Source of the DNA: Trichaptum fuscoviolaceum
Lineage: Eukaryota; Basidiomycota; Agaricomycetes; Hymenochaetales; Trichaptaceae
Assembly (NCBI GenBank): GCA_910574455.1
Contig: CAJSYZ010000003.1
Location: 930,001 to 994,000 of the forward strand
Direction of reading: 5' to 3'
DNA: 64,000 bases
Position numbers and translations under genes: made by a program. The notes beneath the pieces are model-generated. The model had not been told where the DNA came from and did no database searches. It worked only from the letters and a program-made list of their open reading frames with translations. The first letter of the stretch is position 1, and each line of letters opens with the position of its first letter. Shown here in pieces: positions 36,926 through 49,216 of the stretch.

Positions 36926-38801
36926 TAAGTCCGTAAAAACATCAGAGTTGGTTCAAACTTCAGACTATTTCCAGCTACGGGTCTTCAATTACAACACTCA
37001 CGAGAAAGTGACCGCATTTGAGGCCCATCCGTACTATACGTGACACCTTGTTGTTAATCCTTCGCTTAGCATTGTGCTGACGGGCTGCAATGATATGACG
37101 ATCAAGGCTTAGGACTGGGACAAACGATGGAAGTGTATTCAGGTGCGTACATCCACCGCTTCAAAATTAGACATCGTCTAATTATCTCTGAAGATAGAAG
37201 GACACACGCACTCCATCATGAACCTTGTATTCACCCGCAAGGACACCAACACCTTCGCCTCCTCTTGTCTTGATCGCACCGTGAAGATGTTGTCGCTCGG
37301 CTCCTTGACGATGAATCTCGACTTCGAGGCACATCAGAAGGGCGGAGTGAACTATGTCGACTTCTATCCCGGTGACAAGCTGTATCTTGTCACGAGCGGT
37401 GACCATCAAAGTCTGGGACTACCTCAGCAAAGCTGTGTACAGACGTTGGAGGACACACCAACAACGTCTCGTTTGCCATATTCCACCCTAGTCTTCCCTT
37501 GATCGTCAGCGGTTCGGAACGATTAAGATCTGGAACTCGGGCACGTGCCGCCTGGAAATTACCTCAAGCAACGCTCTTGAACGCGCATGGTGCATCGCCA
37601 TCCGACCGCAGGGGAATGAGGTTGGCGTAGGGTACGGCGAAGGTGTGTGGTCAAACTTGGCCGTGACGAGCCTTCTTACTGCATGGACCCATCAGGCTGA
37701 CTGGTGTACACCCGCAACACAGAAGTCTTGCCCGTCAACCTCCAAGGCGCTGCGCAAGACGAGACGCCTGAAGGACAACGCATACCGCTGTCTGTGCGGG
37801 AACTCGGTACGACTGAAATTTTCGCGCTTTATGACCGTGGTCGGAGAAGGAGAGTATATTATGTATACTGCGCTGGCCTGGCGAAACAAGGCGTTCGGCA
37901 GCGGTTCTTCCTTCGCATGGGCAATAGACTCGACCACATACGGGGTGCTGGAGGGACGGACGAGGGTGCGGGTGTACAAGGACTTCAAGGAGAGGAGTAG
38001 TCGGGCAATGAAGGGTGCTGGGATTGTGGCCAGTTGAAGGATTGCATGGCAGCCCTTTCCTAGGTGCTCGTGGAAGCGGTTTTGTCGTCTTCTGGGACTG
38101 GGAGTCTGGTGAGATCGTGCGCAGGCTCGACGCAGATGCTAAGAGTGTAAGTGCACCCTATCCACTTTCATCTTAGCTTCAATATGTTTTCTTCAACTTT
38201 CAATGTAGATATCTTGGTCTGGGTCTGGCAATCTTGTGGCCATCATGGTACCGAAAGAGCAGTAAGTTGCTCGTTTCCCAGAAGCTCGGGGTATGTCTTT
38301 GAGAATCATTGAATTCAACAGAAAAAGTGACTCAATCGCTTTCCTTTTCACAGATTCTACGGAGCTCGCGCTACAGGTTACAACAGACCCTGATCATGAG
38401 TTCGACTTCGCGCTTCAACTTGACGATCTGGACGCCGCCCTTGAGATCGCACGCATAACACCCGTTATCGAGGCAGAGACGAAATGGAAGGCTGTCGGTG
38501 ACAGCGCGCTGGCCGTCTGGCGCTTCGACCTCGCACGGGAATGCTTTGAGAATGCGGGAGATCTGAGCGCACTCATGTTCCTCCTAGCATTGGGCAACTG
38601 GTCTCACGAAACTCGCTGAGCAGGCCGGTGAGTATTCTTATTGTTTCGCTGACTGTCTATCTCTCTGACAACTTATTTCAGAAGAGACGGGCCAGAACAA
38701 CCTCGCGTTTGCGAGCCAGCTGCAGCTCGGTGACAGCGTGCGTTGACCTGCTGGTGAAGACGAATAGGCGGTGCTCTTTGCTTGCACTTATGTACCTAGG
38801 T
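36926..38801 (+). pseudogene. SEC27: COPI coat beta-prime subunit (SEC27) pseudogene
   Basis: Fragment of the essential COPI coatomer WD40 subunit. Recognisable in order: QLRVFNYNTHEKVTAFEAHP, MTIKA followed by a TAG (Trp expected), FASSCLDRTVKMLSLGS, KGGVNYVDFYPGDKLYLVT, QTPEG-type and RIPLSVRELGTTEIFA, VVGEGEYIMYTALAWRNKAF, VRVYKDFKER, FVVFWDWESGEIVRRLDAD, then directly LALQVTTDPDHEFDFALQLD, WKAVGDSALAVWRFDLARE and ACVDLLVKTNR. The start, the C-terminus and roughly 130-150 residues between the DWESGE block and LALQV are missing, and there are several frameshifts. Introns at about 37142 and 38149 remain. A functional copy must exist elsewhere in the genome. Confidence 0.88.
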
Positions 38802-39225
38802 ATAAATAACTTATCAATTGAAGTAGCTTGCGTAGTATAGATCAACTGTATATTATGAAGAAATGATAATACAATGACTTATGAAACTTGCATTACCTGT
38901 AATGCTTCGTAAGACAAACACCTGAATTGTATCACTCTTATAATGCTGTTATATGCCTTTCAGATGGTTATGTGACATTCCGGCTACATATATGATGGAC
39001 ATAATTAAGACAGCATTCTTACAAGGGGACTATCAGCAAGATAGCAGGATTATAATGTCAGAGTAAGCCTTATGGAGGATTATATTCTATCAAAAGCATT
39101 ATGACGTCTTGTAATCACGATATAAGACGGATGCCATAGGATAATCTATAATAAGCATGACAGCTGAGTTATAATGCCCGGAATCGTCCGGAATCATGTA
39201 TAAGCTTTTTCCCTTTTTCCTGATG

Positions 39226-40371
39226 ACACATGTACTACATGCCAGTATTTCCCTTGCGGCGTGCGGAGAGAACACTCACAGCTTGAATTCTTGGGAAATC
39301 CACATTCTGCGCTGGTCGGTCGGTCAGTGTTTCGCGCATAAGCTTAGCCTTAGGATCGTCGGCTCTCTCGTTCAAAAATGTGCGCGCCATCGGTAGCAAG
39401 GCACCGACGGCCGCCCTAATCTATCATAGCAGGGTCGCTTCGCACTAGCACCATCGGAAAGGCCAGGGCAGATCCATATGGCCCGTTGATCATTGATCAG
39501 CGCTTCATGATCATCGATCATCCATGCCTCCATACCAGCGTTAGACTGCGGGCATAACATGCTCGCGGGTGCAGTCGTATTCAATTCCCATACCCTCGAT
39601 ATCTTTCTTCCTGGGTCCTGATCGTCGTTCGTTCCTCAGAGAAAGAAAAAGAACTACGACCGAACCCGAACCGAGACACCCAGGCTTCCGAGACAAACCC
39701 TCCATCGACCATTTGCAAAAACAAATCTCAAAAACTCGAAAACCACAAAAACGAATCACCATAGGAAAAAAACAAACTTTGTTTTAGCACTAATATACAC
39801 AGTATTGCCCAATTCTTTGTAGTTTATCTATGCAGTAATGGTTAAAAGTAATTGTTGACGACGCCTTTGCACATGAACTAAATGGAGTGAACCCGGAGAA
39901 GTCAATGGGGGAGAGGTGTGTACCACCGGCAAGTGAGCCGTGAACAGGACAAAAAAGACATGTACAATGCACGTAGAGGACAGGCTGGAGAGAAGGCGAA
40001 AGAATAAACATATGATCAATAACGTTACGAATGCGAAAAGAAGAATGAAACATGACATGTCGTGATGCGGCGATGCGTGACTGAAGAAGGTGCATGCAAG
40101 AATGATTGGAGCAATGTTAGAGTATTAGCATTGGATGGACGGGCTGGAAATGGGATAGCAATGGTTGATAGTCATGGCATGAACAACAACAGAGGGTAGT
40201 GTAGGCGTGAAAATATGAAACGATGAGACACAAAGGCCATGATATAATGAGAAACAAGTAGGAACAAGAGGAACAGAGAACGAAGAAAACCCAGTAGAAC
40301 ATTCATAGACGTATCACGACGTAATGAAAAGACGCGTTCATACGCTGAGCACACACGAGCCAACGAGGTAA
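39226..40371. other. Intergenic; 3' flank of the C2H2 regulator
   Basis: No gene recognised. Contains imperfect palindromes around GATCATTGATCAGCGC and CATGATCATCGATC (about 39488-39525). The region from about 39,800 probably includes the 3' UTR of the minus-strand regulator. Confidence 0.4.
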
Positions 40372-43300
40372 TCAGCGCAAGGTCGGATCGATATCCTCCA
40401 ACCGCGCTTGCCGCGCCACAGACGTCCCCGCCTCGCCCGACACGCCCGCTCGCGACCCCACCCTCGGCGGCGGACACACGCTAAAGGCCGTCTTCACTGC
40501 CCGCGCACCTCCACCATCCAGCGCCGAGCCCAGCGCCGGTGGTTCCTCTTCTTCCGGTGGAGGGGGTCCGAGGCCCGCCATGGGCGGTTCTGCGCGTATC
40601 GTCGCCGTCGTCGGCTGCTGCTGCTGTTGCTGCATCGGAAGGCCACCTATCCCGCCCATAGGACCCACCATCCCATTCGCACCGCCTGCCCCCGCCCCCA
40701 CGCCCAACGGGTTCATCGCGCCCATCGCGCCCATCGCCATCGGGCTCGCCACGGGCATGGGCGGCGGGTACGTGTAGCACGGGAACGGCATCTGCATCGC
40801 CTGCAGCGCCGACGCGTCGTACATCGCGTTCGTTAAGCTATCGTCGTCGTTGTCGCCACCACTCGGACGGCCTGGACCTGCAAAATAGCGCGCATGAGTA
40901 CGCGTGTCTGATCTATCAGCATCGGCAGTGGCATCGGCGGTGGCGGGACTGGGGTGGGAGGTCGGGTCCGAGTGCGTGCGCGAAAGTCGAAAAGAAGGCG
41001 GGGTGTAGGTGTTCAGCTCACGACTAGAAGGCTGAGGGGCGTCAGGGATACTCGATTGTCGCATGTGTGATTCAGCATGTCGATACTTATGCTGCAAGAA
41101 AATCCGCATCAGCGAGAGGCAGAAAAAGGAAATAAATAAACAAGCAACACATACCAAAGTTCCGACACCCACATCACTCTCCGGTTCCTCAGAGGGAGCG
41201 AGCGCGTCCAAGTTGCGCATGGACGGTGTCTCAGGAGATGGTTGACACAATCCTTCCTTCGTCTTCGTCGCACTCCCAACTAGCTCCGGTCGCCCGCCAC
41301 CGCCGTTGCCGCTGCCAATTGCACTGGTGTCCGCCTCACCTTCAGAGCCTTCCAGCCTCACCCGCTTCGCCGGCCGTCCGCCCTCCCTGTCCCCGTCCTC
41401 CTCCGCTAGCGCACGCTTCGGCCCAGCTCCGGGGTGCTCCGCGTCGTCGGAGTGCAAGGCGGGCAGCAGCGGCTGCTGCGGGCTCGGCGGCTCGTTCGTG
41501 TACGGCGGCGTCGGCGGGTCTGCCGGGTGCGGGTGTGGTTGCAAGTGCGCGCTTGCCCCGCTGCGTCCATCTGTGTTCGAGAACCCAAGACCGTACCTCC
41601 TGCCCTCCCCCTCTCCCTCCTTCTCCCCGCGTGTGTTTGACACCGGAGGGCCCCAAGCACCCGGCCCGCCCATACCGCTACCCAGATCACCCATGCCACT
41701 GTCCCCTGCGCCTCCCATCATGCCCATGCCGCCTCCACTCATCCCGCCCATCCCCATCCCCATCCCCATGCTCCCGGGTCCGTTCATCCCATTCGGGCTC
41801 ATCCCCATCCCCATCATCCAGTTCGGGTTCATGCCCGGATGCATGGGCATGCCGGGGTACATCCCCATGCCGGGGTGCATCCCCATTTCGGCGGTGTGCA
41901 TGCCCGGATGCATGCCCATACCCGCCATCGGGTGCGCAGACTGAGGCATCCCGTTCATCCCATTCATCCCCATCGCACCATTCATGCCATTCATGCCTAT
42001 CCCCAACCCGTTCATACCGCCCATGCCCATATAGTATCCATAGCCCATATACTGCGGCGCCATCCCGCCGCCCGTGAACGGTCCATGCCCATAGCCCCCC
42101 AGGCCGAGGGCCGCGCTGCCCCCGCGCACGCGCGCGCTCGGATACCCGTCGAGGTTCATGTTGCGGTGCTCCCCTCGGCCGACGACGGGGTACGCGTTCG
42201 CGGGGAGCGGCGGCGGTGTGTCGCGCCGCGAGTGGTTGCGGTAGTGCCGGCGCATGTTGGAGGACACGTTGAATGTGCGCCCGCACCCCGGGTGTGGGCA
42301 TTCGTATGCTAAACGTAAACACGTCTAGTTAGCGCGCTGAACTAGGGCACGATGCAAAGGAAAAAAGGGGAAAAAAATATCAGAAGATAATCACAAAAAA
42401 GACACTGTATGATCGGCGGCGAGCGCAATAAGGTTAGCGATCTGTGCCCTTCCGGCCAGATCGCAACATCTTGCAGTCCACAATCCAATCGGCACCCTAC
42501 AGCGCTTCTGCGCTTAACAAGGGATGAACAGAGATGACGATTAGGCTGATCACCCATCACTGATCAGCCCCCTTCCCATACCCGCCTTCCCCGCCGTCAG
42601 TTCCCCGCGCGAAACACGGCGCGGCGTGGCGTTCGTATGGACAAAAGAACAAGAACACAAAGAAACAAAAATGACAGCAAGACAAAAATAGCCTGTTTCA
42701 TCGGCGATTTGAGGAGAAGAACGGTTGGTAATGCAAGAATAGAATGGAACGAAGATGGAGAGCATAGAAGGTGGATGAAGAAGAAATAGCACATTGCACA
42801 GCATACGGATACCTAATCTCCTTCAGTCCAACCTCCGCCGCCGAGGGCGCTCCGCTCAAGTCGCAAGAAGCTCTCTCTCAACCTCAGCGTGCTTCTTCTC
42901 AATTGAGAAGCAGGCCGCGAAAGGAGCACGAGTCCAAAGATAGGAGCAGCCTCATTGAGGGAGGTGAGGCGGTGATGACAAAAAATAAAGAAAGAACCCG
43001 CACGCATGAGCGCGTCGAACGGAACTTCACTGTTCCCAGCTCCGGGCCCGTGTTTAAAGGAAAAGATGGACAAAGGAGGAAGGAGAGAATGATAGCAAGA
43101 CCTCGGAGATGAAAGAAAACCTGTGCGAGGCATAAAGAGGACCCTTGTGATATGTGGGAGGACATAGAACGGAAGCCAAACGCAAGCACTCCTTGCATCG
43201 GGCGCGCGATTAAGGTTCGAGTGCATGGAAAGGCAAACGTTTAGAGAATAATGACGAATTGAAATGAAATGACTGATAGAGCTCAGTCAGGAAACATCGC

Positions 43301-45069
43301 GATTGCGCGAGCGAAAGAAAGAAAGGAGGAAATAGCAAAGGAAAACGAAAAATAAATAATTGAGAAAGGAAGAAACCGGGAAGGCAAAAGAAAGGAAACA
43401 AAAACAAAACAAAAACAAAAACGCACGTTTATCTCCCGTATGCGTATTCAGATGGATCTTGAGGCTGCTCGGGCGGTTGAAGCGCTTCCCGCAGCGCGGG
43501 CACGGGTGCCGCCGTTTCTGAGCCTCGGCGTCCTCGCCGTCGTGCGCGGGGTAGTACCCGTCGTCGTCGTCATCGCCCTCTTCACTGTCGGACGCATCGG
43601 AGTCGGAGAGGTTGGAGAGCGGCGAGGACGCTGCCGAACCTGCGCCCGCGGCTGGGGCGGGGGCGGTGCCGTTTGTAGACGTGGACGCGGATGGTTTGTG
43701 TGCGCTCTGGGCTTGGGCTTGCGGTTGGGATTGGGGCTGGGGATGGGATGGGTGCGCTTGTTGTTGGCGCTGCTGCTGCGGGGGATGCTGTTGTTGCCGT
43801 TGGCGGTGGTGCTGATGGTGATCATCGCTGTACCCGCCTCCGCTCCCATTCCTCGCATGGCCGTTTCTTCCTCCCTCACCCTGCCTCCCCTGCGCACTCG
43901 ACCCCGCCCCACTCCCCGAACCCGCGCCCAACCCCGCTCCCCCACCAGGCAAATACCGTCTCTCCAGCCTTTCCGCTTCCCGCTCCCGCTCCTTTGCGCG
44001 CTGTGTCTGCAGCTCCAGCAGCACGATCTGGTCCGTGCGCGTGTCGTGCAGCACCTGCACGTGCTCAAACTCCACCTCCCCGCTCCCGCCCCTCTCTCTT
44101 TCTCCTTCTCCATCTCCATCTCCATCTGCGCCCTCTGTGTTCGTGTTTGAGTTGAAATTCGGGATCGGGTTGAGGTGCGGGTTCACCCGCCGCGAGCGCG
44201 TCGACGCAGCCCCCGGCGGTGCGAGGCGGAAGCGCGTCACTGTGTTCTCCGGCGAGAGCTGCCGGTGCGGCTGGTCCCCGGACCCAGACTCAGGTGAGTC
44301 CTGCGGATGCGCGGGGTGCGTGGGGTGCGACGGGTGCGGCGGGTGCATGTGGCTCGAGGGGTGCGGCAGCGGCGGCGGGGACGGCGTGGCGAAGCGCCGC
44401 TTGGCGACGACGCGCGGCCGGACTTGGGACAGCGGGAACGCCGTCGGCGGGTATTTTGACTGCTGGCTCTGTTGGGGATGGCTCTGTTGGTGCTGGCGTA
44501 ACTGGTACTGCGGCTGCTGCTGTTGACTATGATGCGTCTGCGACTGTGTCTGCTGCTGATTTTGTTGCGTGTGTTGCGTGTGTTGCGTGTGTTGCGTGTG
44601 TTGCGTTTGGTGGGTGTATTGCGCTTGTGGGGTGTGTTGCGCTCGTTGAGTTTGGTGTGCATGGCCATGGTGTTCAGACTGTCCGTTTTGTCTGTGCACC
44701 GGCGGGTAAGACGCCGGGTTCGATTGTGAGTTCGTTCGGGAGTGTGAATGCGAGTGCGAGTGCGAATGTGAGTGTGTGCGAGTGTGGCCATGACCTTCGC
44801 CTCTGGCCTCAGCGCTGGCAGCCGACGCATGCGATGAGCTCGCAATCGTCGACCCCGCCGGCGCGCCCGCTACGTTCTCACCGACGATCGACTGCGGCGG
44901 CGGTGCCGCTGTCAAGTCCGGATTGACGAAGAAATGTTCTGTCGAAAGAAAGCGAGGAGGATGGAAGAATGGGTAAGTCAGCATGAGATAAGTTTCGAGT
45001 GAGCAAGATCGAGGACTGAGGACGGAGGTACTGACCGGGAAAGAGATCCTTCAGCGCCGGGAGCGCCAT
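40372..45069 (-). CDS. C2H2 zinc-finger transcription regulator with low-complexity domains
   Basis: Four exons (45036-45069, 43427-44938, 41155-42308, 40372-41091) join in frame to 1139 residues. The start gives MALPALKDLFP, spliced to EHFFVNPDLTAAPPPQS. Two classical C2H2 fingers sit mid-protein: CPRCGKRFNRPSSLKIHLNTH, and, across a 1118-bp intron, TGDKPYEC followed by CGRTFNVSSNMRRHYRNH. The TGDKPYEC linker is the standard inter-finger linker and confirms the splice. The N-terminal part is rich in Ser-His and Gln-His-Thr repeats and has a Leu/Glu/Arg segment likely to form a coil (ELQTQRAKEREREAERLERR) plus an acidic run (SDSEEGDDDDD). The C-terminal part is Met-Gly-Pro-rich. Presumed sequence-specific DNA-binding regulator in the nucleus; targets unknown. 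Long frames on the other strand are compositional shadows. Confidence 0.85.
42309..43426 (-). other. Unusually long intron (1118 bp) between the two zinc fingers
   Basis: Donor GTGCGT at 43426-43421 and acceptor TTTAG at 42313-42309 give an exact TGDKPYEC junction. The minus strand of the intron is pyrimidine-rich near the donor. I saw no extra exon, no RNA gene and no element ends. The plus-strand frame 42771-43112 is unlikely to be coding. Confidence 0.7.
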
Positions 45070-48000
45070 GACTCAGATGTCTAGCTGCTCGTCGCAGCTG
45101 TTAAGTGGCGCGTATGCGCGATTGAGGTGCAAAGCCTGCTTGCTGGACGTAGTCCTTGCCGAGTGAGTGTTCGTGCCCTTTTGCCAACGAAGCGATATCG
45201 ATTATGCGCGATGCTCGTCTTTGCGTAGAGAAACAGTCTCGAGCTCGTATCTCGTCCTGTGGTTCTGGCTTAGTTCTGGTGTTGGTTCTAGTTCTTCTGA
45301 CCTCGAGTACTTGTCTGAGTCAAGTCAAAGACGGGGGCTGACTTCAAAGCCCAAAGCACCCGCCGCGTGGTTTGACCGTACAATTACCCAGTCTCTAACT
45401 TCTCAGTCGTTCGCCACTGTGTCGCCGCAGGCCGCCTAAGAGTGAGTTATACGTGGCGACGAGCGAATGAAAGAGATGATGGTGGTGAGAAGACAAGAAA
45501 CAAGAGAGTTGCGGCCAGGGGAGACACAAGAGGCCGAAATGGAGAGAGAGGAGAGAGCGAGAGGCTAATCGGTCGACGAGGGATCGGCTACACCTCAACC
45601 CTATTCTACATATATTTGACATTCACTCGCTCTGGTGACGTCCCCGGACCCTGACACTTCCCTGACTCACAATCACATCATCCGCGGCCCCCTTATCCAC
45701 ATATAGGCTTTTCTTCCCGCATTCGGCGGTACACTCCCCTATCCGGGCCTTCTCAAATCAAAAACGAGTTTTTCTCAAGAAAAGCCAAGTATACTAATCG
45801 GGCGGTTTGAGGACACGGCGGTAAAATCAGGAACCGGGATCGGCGCGCGCAAAATTCCCGATTTTCGTGCTGCCGCTGGCATGTCTCGGCACCATCCTTC
45901 CTTCATCATAACGCCCCACTAATTTTTTCTCGCTTTGATGTCATCTCTGCACCCGGTCTTCCTCCGTGCACGGACACATCGCGTCATCTAAGCACACTGG
46001 CATCTGAGTACGCCCATGCTCGGGCTGTGCACAGCCTGGGCGTTTTCGACCCAAACCCGAATAGGATCTCTAACACGGACGGCGCGCGACGGCGATCGCA
46101 TGTCCGTTTGCGCTTCAAGTTTTCCGGAGCTGCGCCTCCGCTCAAATTTTCTTTTCTTCTTTTGTTTTCTTTCTGACTCAGAGATGCAGACGCTGATGAT
46201 CTCGTGCACGGTGCACTGGCCGGCCGCCCCAGAATAGGAGCCTCAACCGACTCGGACGATGTTCATTTAAGCGGGTGCTAAAGCAGAGGCTGCCAGTGTC
46301 CTATCAGAGCTATCCTTGGGATTCGAAGCTGCTGTATATACGGTAAGTATAGATCTAAGAAGACATCCTACCACCGCTCATACACCCAAGCACAGCCTTG
46401 AGAACCATCGTATTACCAGTGCATCGCATCCATCCAACGGGGACCAGCCGTCTGCGCATTGCGCAGCAGAGCCTAGGACACACGTTCTCGTCGACACGGT
46501 CTAGAAGCACTAAAAGTAGCCCCCAGCGAGAATCCGAATCTCAGTGCACAGCTCAGACGCGTACATAGACTCGGATGAATCGTGACCGTTCACCGTCAAG
46601 GAGGGCTGTCCGGTGTCCGGATAGTCCGGATAGTCCGGGACTGCTCGGTATGTTGTGCTATGTAACGCCATCTTACTGCGCTCAAGCTCACATTATATCC
46701 ATCAAGTGTCGATGATGAGCTCGGACTTACGAGGGCTCAAAATCAACCTCCAGCCCAGTGCTGGGGCTGGGGTCGTAGATTCGTTATCACGATTATACGC
46801 ATCTACTAATGAGCTAGGACCGGCTCATGACTCGAACTCGTCATGAACCATCCTTCTCTTCCCTTCTCTTCTCTTCGCGAAGCAGAAACCCATACCAATG
46901 CGCGCTGTTGCATTGACTCGAATGAGCCGCCACGCTTCTATCATTCACCCATCATTGCCAACTAATCAGAGTTCAATGGTCAAAGATCACGATCAGGATC
47001 AAGCGCCCGCGTCCGCGCAAAGAACCCGATGTCCCAAGAATATCACCACGAGACCCGCTGGGAACGTGTTTGAGTCCTAATCTTAATCACATTGGGTCTT
47101 AATGCTCGACTTTTGCATGTGTTACTAGTAGGCTGTGCGCTGCCTGCGCACCTTCCGCGTACTAGCACCGCTCACCGCTCATATCACAGCGCATCGCGTA
47201 GCTCTCTGCTAACTTCTCCCGCATCCACTGATACTCTTTTAGCTTCTAGTCACTATCCACTGCCATCCCTCATCCGTCCATAACCCCAATCTCGATTCTC
47301 GACCTCTGGACACCTACGCGCCTCTAACTCAACGAATCCTCGGCATCTCGGCTCTCACCTGAATGCCAAACTTAGAATCAAAGTGTGTCCGAGCCTTCTC
47401 TTCTCCGAAACCTTCTCTTCATCATCCCGGTCTTCTATCGTTTCGCCTTTGTGACTTAACCTATCCGTGACCAGCCTGAACCATAAATACCATGCCAGTG
47501 GAGAGTCTGGGTCTGATCACGGGCGCTTCTGAGGCCCTCACTTGAAGGTGAGTTCTTCCGAGTCGCGCCCAGCGCCCACTCGAGTCATCACAGTCCGCTG
47601 CTTGTATTCGCATTCGCGAAGCACAACGCACGATGCACCGCGGCAAAAGGCGACGAAGTTCCGAGTGCATTTTGGGCGAGTTACGAGCTTCTGCGCACGG
47701 GCGCCCACTGGCAGCGCTCACTCATAAATAGTCTGCCAGCGTCAAATCTCAAACACACCACTGAGAACTCCGTCGCCAATTCTGAGCCATCATGATCATG
47801 TCTGACACTATAGCCTGGAATCAGGATACTAAGTGATCGACGCAGGACACAGCTCTGTCAACGCGGGCGCGAGCTCAAGTATATATGTACATAACTGTTC
47901 ATGTTCACATAGCGCGCGCGGATACAGATACAGATATATCCATCATTATGACGCCGACCGTCCAAATCTACAGTGTGCGCAGCCCTTCTACCTCTCTTGC

Positions 48001-48690
48001 CTACGTATGTACATCGGACCAGGCATCGCTGCACTAAAACACTACCACTGGCGAATCTCATGGCCTTTGGGTGCTGTCGATGCTGGTTTTCTCACTATCA
48101 TCAACACCTTATTACTCTCATGAGCAAGTGAGAACAAACCTCTCGGTCCCATCATGCGGGACCAGCCTGCAAATCAGTGACGGTAAAGACAGCTGACCGT
48201 GGCAGCTAAGTGTTATAATAAAACAAATTCCAGTTTATTTCTTTATTTCTTTATTTCTTAATAAAATGTGATTTAGTTGCCCGTTCACACATCCGCGGAT
48301 CAACGTCCGAGTCAACCACGCCCGCCACGGCCCACGTCAAGTTGTATGCTCCCATACAAAAAATGAATGGCGTCGGTGCCTGCGAATCCGATTCTCCCTC
48401 TGCCATCACTGGGCAATATCAAAACACGGGATCCGCACTAAGCACAAGATATCCAGATACGGACGCGCGCCGATCCTCTGACCGTGACAGTGATCGTCGT
48501 CCTCGATCAACGTTTGCGGCTGTCATGTGTTACTTAGTGTTGCCGACGGCGACAGTACACACACGCTTCAGTGATGCCAGTGGCAGCCTGAGCCGATGAT
48601 CTTGATTCATGATCCCGGCTAGCTCGATGTCAGGGCGGCCGACTTGCGTCCTGTGAACTGAGTTCTGGTTATTGAAAATGTGGGTACGAG
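45070..48690. other. Long intergenic region upstream of the C2H2 regulator
   Basis: About 3.6 kb with no recognisable gene. The first kilobase is probably the promoter and 5' UTR of the regulator. Copies of CACTGGCAG or its complement occur at about 46290 and 47705. A tandem TTTATTTC repeat lies at about 48235-48262. Short frames (for example 46016-46237 and 47833-48123) have no family likeness. Confidence 0.45.
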
Positions 48691-49216
48691 CAGTCTCCTA
48701 CACAGACCCTCCCGCGGATCGGAAGAGGCCGAAGCCTCAGGGTCCATGTAAAGTTGAGGGGGACCCTTTCCTCCCGTCAGGGAGGGTCTGACATAAAACA
48801 TTTTGCCGAGGCCCCGAGCATCGTCAGGGTCCATCACCGACCACCACTCACCGTGGGAATGTCGGACTGCGGGAACTTCGATAGTGGCACAGAGAACTTT
48901 GTTAAATAATGCACCAGCTGGATCTTCTTATTCAATTAACACAATTAACATATGCTATTCTATACTCTTAAACCCATGTAGCTGTCATGCAAAATTTTGT
49001 GATTTCAATGAATTTATTTTAACCATGACATATGCTCAAGAACATTGTTCCCACGAAAACGGTGGGCGGGAGGTAAACCCTGACGATGTTCGGGGCCTCG
49101 GCAAAATGTTTTATGTCAGACCCTCCCTGACGGGAGGAAAGGGTCCCCCTCAACTTTACATGGACCCTGAGGCTTCGGCCTCTTCCGATCCGCGGGAGGG
49201 TCTGTGTAGGAGACTA
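48691..49216. mobile_element. Foldback/MITE element with 139-bp inverted repeats, 526 bp
   Basis: The arms 48692-48830 and 49077-49215 are reverse complements with 138 of 139 bases equal, and diverged similarity continues some way inward. The nonamer GGGTACGAG is repeated directly at 48682-48690 and 49217-49225, the size of target duplication made by Mutator-like (MULE) elements. The arms translate to the same peptide in opposite orientations, but this is a result of the palindrome and not evidence of a gene. Near-identity of the arms suggests recent formation. Confidence 0.82.

Larger units (their letters stand above)
34832..39225. mobile_element. TIR-bounded segment carrying host gene fragments (Pack-type candidate), 4394 bp
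   Basis: A 27-bp sequence at 34832-34858 is repeated in inverted orientation at 39199-39225 with 25 of 27 bases matching; the core is GGAAAAAGGGAAAAAG. Just inside each end lies an AT-rich zone (about 34860-35450 and 38850-39195) full of short TATAAT and TTATGA-type motifs. The middle holds two broken, unrelated host gene fragments with introns kept: a protein kinase (-) and COPI beta-prime (+). This layout is that of a non-autonomous DNA transposon that captured genomic DNA. I found no clean target duplication. A 12-bp near-repeat, (C/T)ACTACAT(A/G)CCA, lies next to the left end and about 10 bp outside the right end. The element class is therefore unsettled. Confidence 0.55.

Noticed and set aside
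40408..42322. Long plus- and minus-strand frames (up to 283 codons) overlapping the C2H2 regulator, rich in Arg, Pro and Ala
   Set aside because: The exon is GC-rich and repetitive, so stops are rare in all frames. Only the Met-Gly-rich frame connects to the zinc-finger exon through a proper linker.
44750..44790. CRISPR-like array in the GAGTGCGAG repeats
   Set aside because: Units are contiguous without spacers, lie in a coding exon, and the genome is eukaryotic.
43440..44926. Plus-strand frames opposite the first large exon of the regulator
   Set aside because: They are compositional shadows of His/Gln/Ser repeats with no domain and no start context.
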